64,000 bases of DNA, taken from assembly GCA_025435555.1 (NCBI GenBank), contig JAIWWG010000006.1, positions 62,001 through 126,000 of the forward strand, given 5' to 3'. The stretch is from Chytriomyces cf. hyalinus JEL632. Its lineage: Eukaryota > Chytridiomycota > Chytridiomycetes > Chytridiales > Chytriomycetaceae. Positions 51,788-64,000 of the stretch are shown piece by piece (within the stretch, counting starts at the first letter, position 1; every line of letters begins with the position of its first letter). The position numbers and the translations under genes are program-made. Below the pieces are notes generated by a model that had not been told where the DNA came from, did not search any database, and saw nothing but the letters and a program-made list of their open reading frames with translations.

Positions 51788-52089
51788 GTGTCGAATGTGT
51801 CCGCAGGTTTGCTTCTAAGTTTGTGTTTGTTTTTTTTCACTGCTGCAGTTTGTTTCGACTTGAATTTGCGGCATGAAACTGATTTCCGTTTCAAAAAAAG
51901 CGAAATTAACACACACACATCAACATGGGAGGAACATTGATGACGTAAATTTCAGTTTCATCTTATTGTCAAGCGCAAATGAAACAAATAAAGAACAAAT
52001 ATAGCCAAGAAATAACAACGACAAAAAAAAATGATAACAAGGTAAAAGCCCCCCTGCACAACGCGTGGCACATCAACACTGGATTTTTT

Positions 52090-54023
52090 TCATTCCCAAG
52101 TGTCCCAATCTGCGGGTTCTTCGTCCTCTCCTCCACTCCCATCTGCCGTTGCAGGTTTTTTCTTGATCGGCTTCTCTGGATTCTCCGATGCTGAAACGCG
52201 GCCTGAATCAGACGTTGCTTCACTCACAACGCCCGCTTTTTCGCTCAAGATATCATAACTCGTATCACTTCCAGAGGCCACAGGCCCGACAGAAGACGCG
52301 TCCGTCGACTTTCGCAGCGTTTCTACAGCCTCGTTTGCAAATCGGGTTGGGCTTTCGTCACCGTCTGTCGGTGTGACGGAAGTTTCTGCCAAAAGTGCAG
52401 CGATTTCGTCTTCTTTGGAGATGGGTTGGACTCTCATTGATGAGAGCTCGGCATTTGCTGACGAGGCAGGGGCCAAGTTTTCAGTAACAATGGGAGTAGG
52501 TGTTGTTGCATCGAGGGCTTGATTTTTCGCATGTGCATTTTGTTTGGGGGTCTCGGGTTGAGTGACCTTTTCAGGTCCGGGTTGAGTTGTTGAATCAGTC
52601 GCAGTGTTTTCGTCCTTTTCTTCATCGGATGAATCGTCATCCCAAGCAAATTCTTCTTCGTTTAAGTCAGCGTCTACTCGACGGTTGGGGGGGAATTTTG
52701 CGCACATAAATGAAAGGTCAGGATTTGACAACAGAGCCCAAAAAAAAACTCACCATTCATAAGTCGCTTACGCGCCTCTTCCTCTCGGTCCACTTCACTC
52801 ACGCGGAAAAAGTAACGCATCCAGAACTCGTCGTAATTCACTTTACCCGGAACAATCTTTGTCAACAGCGCGCGGACTTCGTGATCGTCTTCAAAAATGC
52901 GGGCAATTTGCCCGCTGTAATGGGTAATGTCGAAACGGTTTTTGTATTCAGTGTAGCGCTGTGCGAGATCGAGTTCGCTAGTCGCTGTTGATGTTGGTTT
53001 GCTGGGGTCAAGAATGTATGTCGATTCTGCGTGGCGAAGCGAAAGAATGGTGGCAGTGCGTCGGTCGAAACTGTGGAATGCATTAGACTCAGATGCGCTG
53101 AAAAATACCAATGAAGTAAAATAAAAACAAGACTCACATGATGCTGGATTTGCTTGGAACGGTTTTTGACGAGGTTCCTGTAGCTGATGGAATCATGGAT
53201 ATGGCTGAAGACATGAAACCCCAGACTCCCTTTTCAACCGATTCCAGAAAGTCCTCTGCCTTGTCTGCCAGCGCTTCCATCTTGTGCACCGTGTCCGACA
53301 CGTCCACCTTTTCAAGAAATATTTCGGCCTGGTCCAACAAATTATCTGCTGAATCCACCAACGCGCCCAGCTTCGCGACCGTCGATTCAACCACTTGATT
53401 CACTTTCGGAGATATGGCGTCATTATCAGTTTCCTTGTACCGCGTGTTTTCGGCGTGAAGAACTCCCGTGTCCGGGTCTAAACGCCATGATTCGATAGGT
53501 TCGCCATCTTCTTGCTGTTGCTGTTGCTGCATGGATGAGATTGCGTTCATGTCCGTGTCCGTGGACGAGTTTGTCACGATGGACATGTTCTTGGATGCTG
53601 GAGCACCGTCAGAGACACTTTCCTCCGCACCCATGGCGGTGGCGCCGGGGTCCGAGGGAGCAACGACAGAGATGAATTCGGAAATGTCTCTGAAGTGGAG
53701 AGTTTGAGGTTGTGTTTTTGTTGAGACATGTGGCTGATGTGAATTGGAATTGTGGAAGGAGGGCTCGTTTTTCTGTTTACCGTTCAAGGACATTCGCGAC
53801 CACATCCGTCTGCAATGAAGAACGAGAAAGCATGAGTATAAAACAGATAGATGAAAGTGTTGCGAGCGGCGAATTCTCGAAAACGGTGTTCAAGACGGAC
53901 CTGCTTCTTGACAGTGTCGACGATAGTATCCCACGAGGGCATTGCTGCTGCGACGGAGCCCCACATGCCCCATCCACCAGTGCTCGGTGCTTCTTGAGCG
54001 GGTGGCTCCTGTTTCGGGTCCAT
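52090..54023 (-). CDS. BSD-domain protein
   Basis: It starts MDPKQEPPAQEAPSTGGWGM at 54023. Several exons follow in order: an amphipathic helical region with repeated SADNLLDQAEIFLEKVD- and ALADKAEDFLESVEKG-like heptads, then HYSGQIARIFEDDHEVRALL and the BSD signature VNYDEFWMRYFFRV. A long acidic disordered tail (FAWDDDSSDEEKDE) ends PADWDTWE. The FW pair that defines BSD (TFIIH p62, synapse-associated and DOS2-like proteins) is intact. The DWDTWE-type end is also found in BSDC1/SYAP-like members. Cellular role is unknown. Introns lie around 53137-53112 and 52755-52690. Confidence 0.85.
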
Positions 54024-54146
54024 GATTGATGTGTTTTCTTGTCGAGAATATTTTATTTCGCCAGTCCACATATTTTAAGCGTGTCCTTCAAGCAGCGCTT
54101 CAGGTTGTCGGTGTGATGTAGGTCGTGGGTTACAGAATGAATCGCT

Positions 54147-55405
54147 ATGGGCAATCTGCGCATGAGCCATGCATTAGTAATGCAGCCAGAGCAAGCTTGC
54201 AAGTTGGCCCGCACAATGATTTGCACACAAATCCGCAGAATGAGCGCAATCGCTGCCAACCTCGCCGAATGCCGCGCACGCGTTGCCGCCGCCACCACCG
54301 CCGCAGCTCGTGCTCCCGAACAGGTGAGCGCCAGTTCAGCTACTCCTGCGCCAGCCACACGCAGACTCAGTGCTTTACATAAGGTCCGTCTTGTCGCCGT
54401 CTCCAAGACAAAGCCAGTCGAGGATCTCATGGTCGCTTATAACGAGGGCCAGAGGCATTTCGGAGAGAATGTGAGTTGCAACCATTCTTTGCTTCAGCTT
54501 GGTTTCGATTGCATGCACTGACACCTTCTTCTTCCTGCTCAGTACGTGAGTCATTGCAGCTTACCCATATATCTACACACTACCGCTTTCAGCTTCCCTT
54601 ACCGCCACTCTATCGCATATCGTAGGTTCAGGAACTGGTTGACAAGGCTGCGCAGGTATGAACAGCACAAGGGTGATTTCAAATACGAACGCCTGAATCG
54701 CCATCACGTACACAGATGCCATCGGACATCCAATGGCACTTTATCGGTCTGAATGTCCATAAACCTGGCACTGCGCATGACTGACGCTCTTGAATAGGCA
54801 CACTGCAGTCCAACAAGTGCAAGCTCGTCACTGTCATTCCCAACTTGTTCGCTGTTGAAACTGTCGACGGCATCAAAAAAGCAGACACGCTTCACAAAGC
54901 GCTTGTTCAGGCGCAAAGAGCGACCCCGTTGAACGTGTTTGTGCAGCTCAACACGAGCGGCGAAGAATGTAACAGTTTATGTACACCCCTCACTTTGATT
55001 GTTTCCCACTCACGCATTGCTTCTTTCCTTCAGCCAAAGGAGGAATCCTTCCTGCCGAATCGCTTCAAGTCGCAACCCACATTCTCGAAAAATGTCCTGC
55101 CTTAAAACTCGCCGGACTCATGACCATCGGCTCTCCCGGCCGCGATGCCACTGGCGGCCCAAACCCAGACTTTAAGGTTCCTTTTTGTCTTTGCAATCAT
55201 CTCATCCGTAACCATCATTTTGTTCATGTTTGTTCATTGTTGAAAGTGCCTTTCTGATTGCCGCGATTTGATCAAAGCCGCGCATGGAATTGATCTTGAA
55301 CTGAGCATGGGTATGTCGGACGACTTTGAACATGCCATTGAAATGGGAAGCACCAATGTGCGCGTTGGCTCTGTCATTTTCGGCGCTCGTGCCCAGAAAG
55401 TCTAA
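54147..55405 (+). CDS. Pyridoxal-phosphate homeostasis protein (YggS/PROSC/PLPBP family)
   Basis: Exons: 54147-54470, 54543-54545, 54626-54655, 54716-54746, 54798-54968, 55034-55176 and 55247-55405. Motifs: [16 protein letters not shown] with the PLP-binding Lys, [55 protein letters not shown] and [20 protein letters not shown], ending [11 protein letters not shown]. The protein binds PLP in an alanine-racemase-like barrel and buffers vitamin B6 and amino-acid pools; it is not a racemase. The usual Tyr of GENYVQE appears to come from a 3-nt exon (TAC at 54543) between two introns. The first ATG may give a mitochondrial-type leader; [14 protein letters not shown] may be an internal start. Confidence 0.93.
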
Positions 55406-55548
55406 TGCTGTTAACCCAATAAAACGCCAACAATCATTACCTGTCTTTTCTCTACGCGTCTCATTTTCAAGACATACACATTCAATGACGCTCAGCTTGA
55501 ATGATTGCGCTTTATTTACTACGCAACGAAATGACCGAACAAGCCATC

Positions 55549-56425
55549 TTACAAAGTGGCGACTGGCACAGCAACTGGAACGGCAGCTGGGGTAACGTCT
55601 TCCTTTGGCTCGAGGATGGTGACGTTGTCTGGGAGGGGCATCTTTCCACGCTTTCCGTATTCGGCGGGCAGCATAATCTTGACCTTGATACCAATCATTC
55701 CCTGACGCATGAGCACGTTACGGGTGGCAAAGTCGATGAAGTCGATGGATGGCTGACCGGAGTGGATCATGAATCCGTCAACAAACTTCATGGCCTTGGC
55801 ACGGGCACCACGGAGCTTTCCAGAGACGATAACTTCGACACCCTTAGCACCAGACTCCATGGCAAAACGCATAACAGCGTAGCATGCACGACGGACGGCA
55901 AGACCTTCAATCAGCTTGTAACGGAGGGACTCGGCCTGGGCGATAGCACTGAGACCACGGGCAGCAACCTTTTCGGCGTACAGCTCGACAGTGTTTTCGG
56001 GGAAGTTGAAACGCTTCTGCACAACAGAGGTGAGCTCACGAATACGACGACCCTTGTCTCCGAGAACGTCCTGGGTCTTGGTGGCACGGATAATGATCTC
56101 AGTGCGGGTTGGGGTGACACGGACTTCGACACCAGAGTATCCCTGCTCAGCGAGCTCTTTTCCGAGGAAGGAGTTGAGCTCAGCAAAGAACACACCGTCG
56201 GCAACGAACTTTCTCTTCTTGTTGATGGCAGCCCTATCAAATTCGAGAATTTACGTTAGTGCAGGCACTTGTTGCGGGATTTCGTCATGCACACAGGGAT
56301 ATATCGCCAAGACCGTCGCTCTTATGACCGTTCAGACCAAGATGAATGTATTGTGATGCGTTGGCGGTGCCAGGTACGTTGGGATGGAGTGACGTGAGGG
56401 GTCGCTGCATGTGCTGCACTCACAT
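55549..56425 (-). CDS. RPS3: Small ribosomal subunit protein uS3
   Basis: The main exon 56233-55549 encodes [53 protein letters not shown] (KH domain), [38 protein letters not shown] and [10 protein letters not shown], ending PVAVPVATL. Length and motifs match eukaryotic uS3 of the 40S subunit at the mRNA entry. The start codon appears split: an upstream AT at 56425-56424 before a GTGAGT donor joins G at 56233 after an acceptor GATAG, giving ATG GCT GCC. Without this junction the frame lacks an ATG at the conserved N-terminus. Confidence 0.95.
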
Positions 56426-56518
56426 TTTGATAGTGGAAAAAAGGCCGATCCGCTGCGACAACAAAAGCGTTCTTAACACACCCTCTACTCTCAACAGACG
56501 TGGGTACACATGCTTCAG

Positions 56519-57445
56519 CTATTTATTTTTTTTACGATTGCGCAGTGGCAGTGCGGAACTGCTTTCATGTGCTTGTTTTTTGGGAAAAGTGTCCTTGTCC
56601 ATCTTCTCATCAGCCTCTTCTTTGCAGCCAACACTCACAATTAAACCGTCCACAGCTGGAGCTATTACTGTCAACGCAATGGCGAGCACAATCAAGCATA
56701 GACCCACAACGGGAAGTGCCGAATAGGGAAGGACCCCAAACAGTGTGCTCTCAAGAACTGAAGACGAAGAGGCACACCAGAAATTATGGTTGCGGTAGGA
56801 ATAACGCGATTTTGAGTCAATCACTGCAGTCGTGAGCGTGTTCAACACGAGTCCAAATGAAACAACTCAACTGAGATGATATCGGTGGTGATTGTACAGA
56901 ATGGGATCGCGTCCCGGCGAAAGAACGCCCGATGAATTCACGGAAACACGCACCAACCCTTTCTCGGCATCCGTGGTGATGACGAAATCACCAGGAGTCT
57001 GAACGTGTTCAACAGCGTTAGTAGTTGCAACAATCGTATCTCACAGCAACGCTTGACAAGAGCCAGTGTCGATCAAACTTCGATGATCGCTACGTTGAAG
57101 AGAAAACGGATTAAAGAAGAGCGTACCGTTGCAGGCCAACAGACCCTCAGTTCATACTGGGTATCGACTGTTAATCCACGCAGACAGACCTCCGATACAG
57201 ACCCATCCAGTGTCACCGAGGCAAATGGGGGTACCATGCATCTTTTGCAAGTGATTGATCAGACTGACGTTGTTTATCGCGAGGGTTTTCACGAACCCCG
57301 TGTTCCCGCCTGGATTGAGCCACGCCTCTGAATGTGGATCAGCAGATGTACGGATAAACAGTTTGTCAGTGTTTGCCGAGACTGATATCCCCATCAGAAG
57401 TGCCTGAAGCGCGAGGACCGCGGCAGTCCGTTTGTACATGTTCAT
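56519..57445 (-). CDS. Type I membrane protein with a beta-rich ectodomain
   Basis: Signal peptide from 57445 (MNMYKRTAAVLALQALLMGI). The ectodomain can be followed across introns: FVKTLAINN, then PPFASVTLDGSVSEVCLRGL, TVDTQYELRVCWPAT, TPGDFVITTDAEKGLVRVSV. A transmembrane helix (VVGLCLIVLAIALTVIAPAV) and a basic tail RNRKKNK complete it. The strand pattern recalls an FN3 or GOLD-like fold, but no family was assigned. Exon borders between about 57250 and 56850 are approximate. The gene is head-to-head with the Tim17-family gene, 63 bp between start codons. Confidence 0.65.
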
Positions 57446-57508
57446 AAATATACTTTGACGTCCAAAGTAAATATTTACGCCAACGGCAACACACACTTTA
57501 TCGATAAA

Positions 57509-58488
57509 ATGGTGCGTACACATACCAGCGCAACTCCGATCGGCCCCAACGGGACCCATCTGCACATCGGGAATCTAACTTGTTCACCTCTTCACCAAAG
57601 TCCTTCCTGTTCTCGCACGCTCATGTGCGTGCCCACAACGGCACCCCACGCGAGCCCATTTTTGCCACGCATCTGCTGGAAGCCTCGTTCGTCGGTGAAG
57701 CCATCAAAGGCGTGGTTGTCGCCGCTCCCGTTGGAGCTGCCTACGGAGCTGCCAAAGCCTGGTGGTTCAACTTCCCTATGGGACAAGGACTCGGACTGAT
57801 GGGTTCCAATGCGGGAGTGTTTGGTGATCCATCTTTCTCTTTATGCCTTCTCTCGCTGTCGAACTGCAGCAAATTTCGTGCTGGAGGCTCGGTGTTGACT
57901 CGCGGTCTTACCCTTTGCGCTTTTTTTTTCCGCCTTCTGTGTAGGCTGTCTGACTGGTATTTACCTCGGAACATCTGTCTTCTCTGCCCATGTTAGAGGC
58001 AAGGATGATATCTGGAACGCACCGATTGCTGGATTTGTGTCTGGTGCCGTTGTTGGAATGCGAGGTACACCATCTCCCATTTTTCTTTTTCCACCAGTTC
58101 ACTGACCTCTCTTCCATCAAACCTTGCGTATCCAACTCGAAACAAAATCCGAATCTACCATCTTCGTTATGCGACTCGTATCTGACAATCTCACAATCCC
58201 GTAATATCTTGTCCGGCTGCAAAATGCAAACACGAAATTCCATGACCGCCAACAGCTGGGTCCCTGAAAAAAATTGTCTTCTATTCAAGTGCCGCATCTA
58301 CTGTCTCTCTCTGGGGCCAATTCTTTGTGAACGAATACAGAAACAACTTCCACAAATCCCGCTTCTTCAAGAAGCAGGATGCTCCACCTATGTTTGCTGG
58401 TAACCCACGAGACCAGTACAAGGATCGATGGGCTGCCATTCAGGCACGGGAGGCAGCCGCCGGCGAAGCTGCTGATGACGAAGAGTAA
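57509..58488 (+). CDS. Tim17/22/23-family protein, probable complex I subunit NDUFA11-like
   Basis: Exons 57509-57511 (just ATG), 57601-57823, 57945-58064 and 58256-58488, phases consistent. The product, about 192 residues, reads MSFLFSHAHVRAHNGTPREP, with four glycine-rich helices (GVVVAAPVGAAYGAAKAWWF, CLTGIYLGTSVFSAHVRGKD, WNAPIAGFVSGAVVGMRAGS, SSAASTVSLWGQFFVNEYR) typical of the Tim17/22/23 fold, and an acidic Ala-rich end. The repeated G-x-x-x-G helices and length fit the 21-kDa mitochondrial complex I subunit (NDUFA11/NUO21.3) better than a translocase, but this is a judgement from layout. Confidence 0.75.
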
Positions 58489-58929
58489 AAAAGAACAACA
58501 ACCCGGATTCTTTTTTTGTGAACTGGACTGAAGGAAGCTGAGGGAAAATTCAAAGGAGTTTTGTAGACAGGGACCTGTGGAAATCTTGTTACCCCTGCTT
58601 GCTTATCCCTGGCTACCTTTTTTGTTGTTAACTGCAGTGTGTCCTCACTCCTTTCTCATTGAGAAATAAAGTTGATTTTTGTTTTCTTCGCGTGCAACGC
58701 GTTTCTGTGGTCTTGTCGCAAAAGCTGAGACCCCTGGTGCACTTGAATCATGCGCAAGGGGCTCATGTTGTTCATAACTCCCAAACTAGCCGCAGTAAAT
58801 CTTCTCAAAGGCATAACTCGCGTGGAGCAGTGTCTCTTTAGAAAATCCGATGAGGTGGTTGAGGTTGGTTGGGACGATTGTGCGCATGAGCATTTTCCGT
58901 TTGCCAAAAACATCTCACACACAACACAC

Positions 58930-60284
58930 ATGTCCAAAGACAACAAGGTTCCGTTCATTCACGGCAGCGGATCTGGAAACACTCATGGCGCTGGCGTGCA
59001 CAGCCACGACGGTAAGCAGAAGCAACCACGCCCAACAGCAGTGAATAACAACAAACAGGCGTCAACTTCCACGGCTCCCACAGCGCCCCAGCGCCTCCTG
59101 CAGGGCAGCACTCTCACGATGGAATCGTGAGTGGCATGCGCGCTTCACCATGTTGGTAGTAAGACCGTTCTCCCTTCGCTCCCCTATCCAGAACTTCCAT
59201 GGCAGCCACGACGCCCCAGACCACGCTCAACAGCAGCAGCAGATGCAAATGCTCATGCGCATGATGCAGTTGCAACAGCAACAGCAGCAACAACAGGGTC
59301 AGCACAGTCACGACGGTGTCAATTTCCACGGTGCCCATCAAGAACCCTTGCCCGGCCAGCACTCGCATGATGGAGTCAACTTCCACGGCTCCCATGACGG
59401 CGGCCATGCACATGGAGGTGCGCATGGCGAAGAGCCTAAAGATGAAGCGGGATCCTTCGCGGACCGTGTCATGCCATACACAAAAGATGAAGGCCGCGAC
59501 TTTAAGACGAAGGGCTTTTCCATCGGCATTGCTGGGTATTTTCCTTGTTTTTTCATTCGCGTTTTTTGACTCGCTTTCTCATGCTCCTTTTGTCACAGAC
59601 CAGTCGGTTCAGGAAAGACTGCTCTTTTGAAGAAGCTGTGCACTCGTCTCTCCAAAGATAACTCCTTGGTGGTCATTGTGAACGACTTGTACACCACCAT
59701 CGACGCCCAGTCCATTATTGACGAGAAGATCGTGTCTCCCGACCGTGTTAAGGGGTTGACTACTGGAATCTGGTCTCGAGTTGCCATCGATGAGGATATT
59801 GAAGATAACTTTGTGGTAGCGGAAGCAGTCTCTCAAAAGTTTTCGGCCAACTTTGTTGTTATTGAAGCTGCTGGTGATAATCTGGGAGGTGAGCGTCGCT
59901 TGCGCTGTTTATTTTTTTTTTGTTCTCCAACCAACATCATGTAATTCTTTTTTAACAGCCAACTTTGACCGCAACTTGTCCGACTTTACAATTTTCGTTC
60001 TCGACACTGCGTCTGGAGAAAAGATGCCTCTGAAGGGTGGAAAGGGTGTCACTCAGTCTGACCTGCTTGTCATCAACAAAACTGACCTTGCTCCCCTTTG
60101 CGAGGTGAATTTGACTGAAATGGAAGCGAATGCGCGTAAAATGCGTGCTGGAGATAAGGGTACAGCTGGACCCATCGTCATGGCTCAGATCAAAAATAAC
60201 GTTGGAGTGGATGCAATCGTGGATGCCATCTTGAAGCAGTATGAATTGAGTGGAGCCAAGAAGTTTTTTGCTGAGCGGAAGTGA
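58930..60284 (+). CDS. UreG-like GTPase with N-terminal histidine repeats
   Basis: Exons 58930-59011, 59059-59126, 59192-59535, 59599-59888 and 59959-60284. The N-terminus has four copies of HSHDG(V/I)NFHG(S/A)H, a Gln run and HDGGHAHGGAHG, a probable nickel or zinc store. The G domain follows UreG/HypB: P-loop GPVGSGKTALL, VVIVNDLYTTIDAQ, VVIEAAGDNLGANFDRNLSD, FTIFVLDTASGEKMPLKGGK and DLLVINKTDLAP. UreG delivers nickel to urease with UreD/F. Here the nickel-binding CPH of GGCPHTAIRED is replaced (TGIWSRVAIDED), so classic nickel transfer through that site is unlikely. It may act as another metallochaperone. Confidence 0.9.
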
Positions 60285-60422
60285 GGGAATTTGTTGTTTT
60301 CAAGCTTTTGTAGTGGCTGGGTTACTTTCTTTTTTAAACATTGGACGCTTATCTTCGCAATATCGAGTGCTTATTTGTCACATCAACGAAACTTTATTGA
60401 ACTGGGCAGTGATCCGGCCATT

Positions 60423-62281
<1,859 letters not shown>

Positions 62282-62330
62282 GGTTTATTTGATAATATTT
62301 TTCACATCAAACATTTGTTATGCAAACCTG

Positions 62331-62896
62331 ATGGAGGAAGTGGACCCTCGCCGCCGAGCTCCGAACAAACGAACTGCCCACCTTCAACGAGCTTCCACGC
62401 CGCCGCGGGAGAGGGAGAGCCCGGAGCCTTCATCTGTTGACCAGAACATTGTCTTCTCAGTGCCCATCGACCCAAGCATGATAGAGGCCATCGAATTGAA
62501 TGCACGGGCCCTGGCTGGCGAACTGGACAGGGTCATTGGGAACTTTGAAAGTAAAATGGCCGAGGTTGGCTGTGGCTCATGTTGTTTGTATCTGCTAGGT
62601 TTCTTAAAAAGCGCTGCTTGCAACTAGATTGCGACGCATGCACACGACTCTGTTACAATTCACACGGATGCCGTGAAGGCGTGCTGTGACGCGCTGGATG
62701 CTTCACGGAGCAACATGCTGGCGCTCATCACAACCGTCGACGAGCTGAGCGAGGACATGGCCGGTGTGGAGTCACTTGCCCTGCAAATGTAACGTCTCCT
62801 TTCCCCGTTTGTCGCTTCTTGCTAACAGCGGATCGCAACAGCAAAGCGTTGAAGGAAGCGCTGGATGTGATTGAGCAACTCCCTGGCTTAAAATAA
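62331..62896 (+). CDS. BORCS6-like (BORC/BLOC-1-related) protein
   Basis: Exons 62331-62564, 62628-62788 and 62842-62896 join in phase into about 149 residues. A disordered Arg/Pro/Ser head (MEEVDPRRRAPNKRTAHLQR) precedes one long helical region: DPSMIEAIELNARALAGELD, RVIGNFESKMAE, HTDAVKACCDALDASRSNML and ALITTVDELSEDMAGVESLA, ending KALKEALDVIEQL. This matches the C-terminal part of BORCS6/lyspersin, a BORC subunit that positions lysosomes through Arl8. The assignment rests on helix pattern and conserved spacing. The ATG lies 49 bp from that of the divergent thiolase gene. Confidence 0.7.
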
Positions 62897-62938
62897 ACAA
62901 GTCGTTCAGGAATTGTCAAATATTTATGAAAGTTGAAA

Positions 62939-64000
62939 ATGATTGCAAAGCTTGTCTTCGCACTGCTGCTTCTCAGTCCTCTGAAATCGCATCAATCGTC
63001 TCTCATTCAAACAAGTCCCGAGTATGTCGATGCCTTGCAATGGTTCCCGCCGCAAGAGACGGGACTCTGTCATGGGACGTACTACGTACCGAGCGCGTTG
63101 CTAAACGGCGTCATCGCAGCAAATTCAAACGATGATGGCCGAGAAGGTACCTCCAGTATGCACTATGAGAATAACATGGCTTGTCGCTGGATTTTGGAGG
63201 GACCGCCGGGTTACGTCGCGTTGGTAAGCGAAACACCGAAAGAAACGCTTCAATTTAACAACAACAACACCTCAGTTGGATTTCAGCTACCTTGACACAG
63301 AATGCGGGTTCGTTCTCTTTCATCTCTTGCATTGATCCTGACACTGAAGCGTTTTGAAACAAAAGCTGGGACTATGTCTTTGTGTACGACGGCCCCACTG
63401 AAAACGCGCCCTTGCTGGGCCAACTTTGCGGGAATCGTAGCTCAGCGTACGGATACGATGACTTGATCGTGTCTTCATCAAACTATTTGATGGTCGAATT
63501 TATGACCGACTCGGCTGTGACGGGCCGCGGATTTCTCGGGGTCTACAATTTCGTTCGTGAGTCTTTTTTACACCTATTTCGTGTATCAATTCCACAAGTT
63601 AAATGCTTCAACTCGGAACATTAGCGCAAGATGACGTCTGCAGAAATGACAGCGATTGCTCATCGGCCGGAAGCTGCGTCCAGGGGAAGTGCGTCTGCGA
63701 CCAACTCCATTCAGGCGTATTCTGTGAAAGGCGTGAGTCTCCTTTCCAGAGTCGTATCATTTCCTTCCACCGACCTCCTTTACCTCCACTGTTCAGGCCA
63801 ATCTCAAACAAGAAAGTTTAGTCCGAGAGAGTTTCATTCCGCAGTATACGATTCCACCCGCGATGTACAAGTTTTACAGGATTTCAAGCTTGAAAGTTGA
63901 CCATCCTTTTTATTTCAGTTGATGATCATCACCGCCGGTCGAAGCGTCAGCACATATTCAAACATGCTGAACGACATGTTAATCTACAATTTTAGTGAGT
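62939..64000 (+). CDS. Attractin-like CUB-EGF-Kelch membrane or secreted protein (5' part)
   Basis: Exons 62939-63223, 63276-63307, 63366-63556, 63625-63732, 63797-63864 and 63919-63994; a GTGAGT donor closes the window. Signal peptide MIAKLVFALLLLSPLKS. The CUB domain has MACRWILEGPPGYVAL, LDFSYLDTECGWDYVFVYDG and SSNYLMVEFMTDSAVTGRGF. An EGF-like module follows (DDVCRNDSDCSSAGSCVQGK, CVCDQLHSGVFCER). Kelch repeats begin with FSPREFHSAVYDSTRDLMII, TAGRSVSTYSNMLNDMLIYN. This domain order is that of attractin and its chytrid relatives, large cell-surface proteins. The ligand is unknown. The remainder lies beyond 64000. Confidence 0.88.

Noticed and set aside
55501-56259. 252-residue plus-strand open frame rich in Asp, Glu and Thr
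   Set aside because: It is the antisense shadow of the highly conserved uS3 gene; long antisense frames are common opposite codon-biased ribosomal genes.
59114-59425. Minus-strand Leu/His-rich frame over the UreG-like head
   Set aside because: Antisense of the CAG and His-codon repeats in the real gene.

Overview
The window is nuclear DNA of a zoosporic fungus, most likely a chytrid. Genes are split by many short GT-AG introns, often with CTAAC-type branch sites. The gene set is fungal (WOPR regulator, VTC polyphosphate polymerase, septin, Ecl1-like zinc proteins). An F-box/ankyrin-like repeat protein, a large SFI1-type centrin-binding protein and a cyclic-nucleotide-gated channel homologue point to a flagellated lineage. 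Species cannot be named from sequence alone. All exon boundaries were read by eye from splice signals, reading-frame phase and family motifs.

Layout. 0-5 kb: six tandem minus-strand paralogues of a small cysteine-motif protein resembling the Ecl1 life-span factor; the first runs off the left edge. 5.8-13 kb: ribosomal protein eS27, part of a possible single-pass membrane protein, a WOPR transcription factor, a kinase-fold protein with a degenerate DFG motif, and an acidic hypothetical protein. 13.4-13.7 kb: two identical tRNA-Lys(CTT) genes in opposite orientation. 15.2-28 kb (all minus strand): a decayed oligopeptide transporter, a multi-pass membrane protein, a glycine-rich RRM protein, a CNG/HCN-like channel with an odd pore, a septin, a VTC-type SPX protein and a hypothetical protein.

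28.5-36.2 kb is an accessory block. A third identical tRNA-Lys is followed 7 bp upstream by a 5'-truncated, inactivated Ty3/gypsy chromovirus. That element carries an 872-bp solo LTR with a 5-bp target duplication inside its integrase GPY/F region. A solo LTR of the Ty3 family then sits 8 bp upstream of a tRNA-Ile(AAT), and a broken proteasome beta-4 fragment follows.

36.4-64 kb is gene dense: RAD6-type E2, F-box/ankyrin protein, a secreted RNase T2-like protein lacking both catalytic histidines, a Mu-class GST fragment, the 7-kb SFI1-like gene, a membrane-anchored serine beta-lactamase-like protein, a CAP protein, a BSD-domain protein, a YggS/PROSC protein, ribosomal protein uS3, a type I membrane protein, a Tim17-family (complex I NDUFA11-like) protein, a UreG-like GTPase with a His-repeat head but no CPH motif, acetoacetyl-CoA thiolase, a BORCS6-like protein, and the start of an attractin-like CUB-EGF-Kelch receptor. 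Several of these are head-to-head pairs with start codons only 49-123 bp apart.

Most interesting points: the Ecl1-like tandem array with its own C-terminal motif; Ty3-type LTRs inserted exactly at a conserved AATCATC motif upstream of tRNA genes; the nested LTR; a probable 3-nt microexon; a start codon split by an intron; and several families that keep their fold but have lost catalytic or metal-binding residues.
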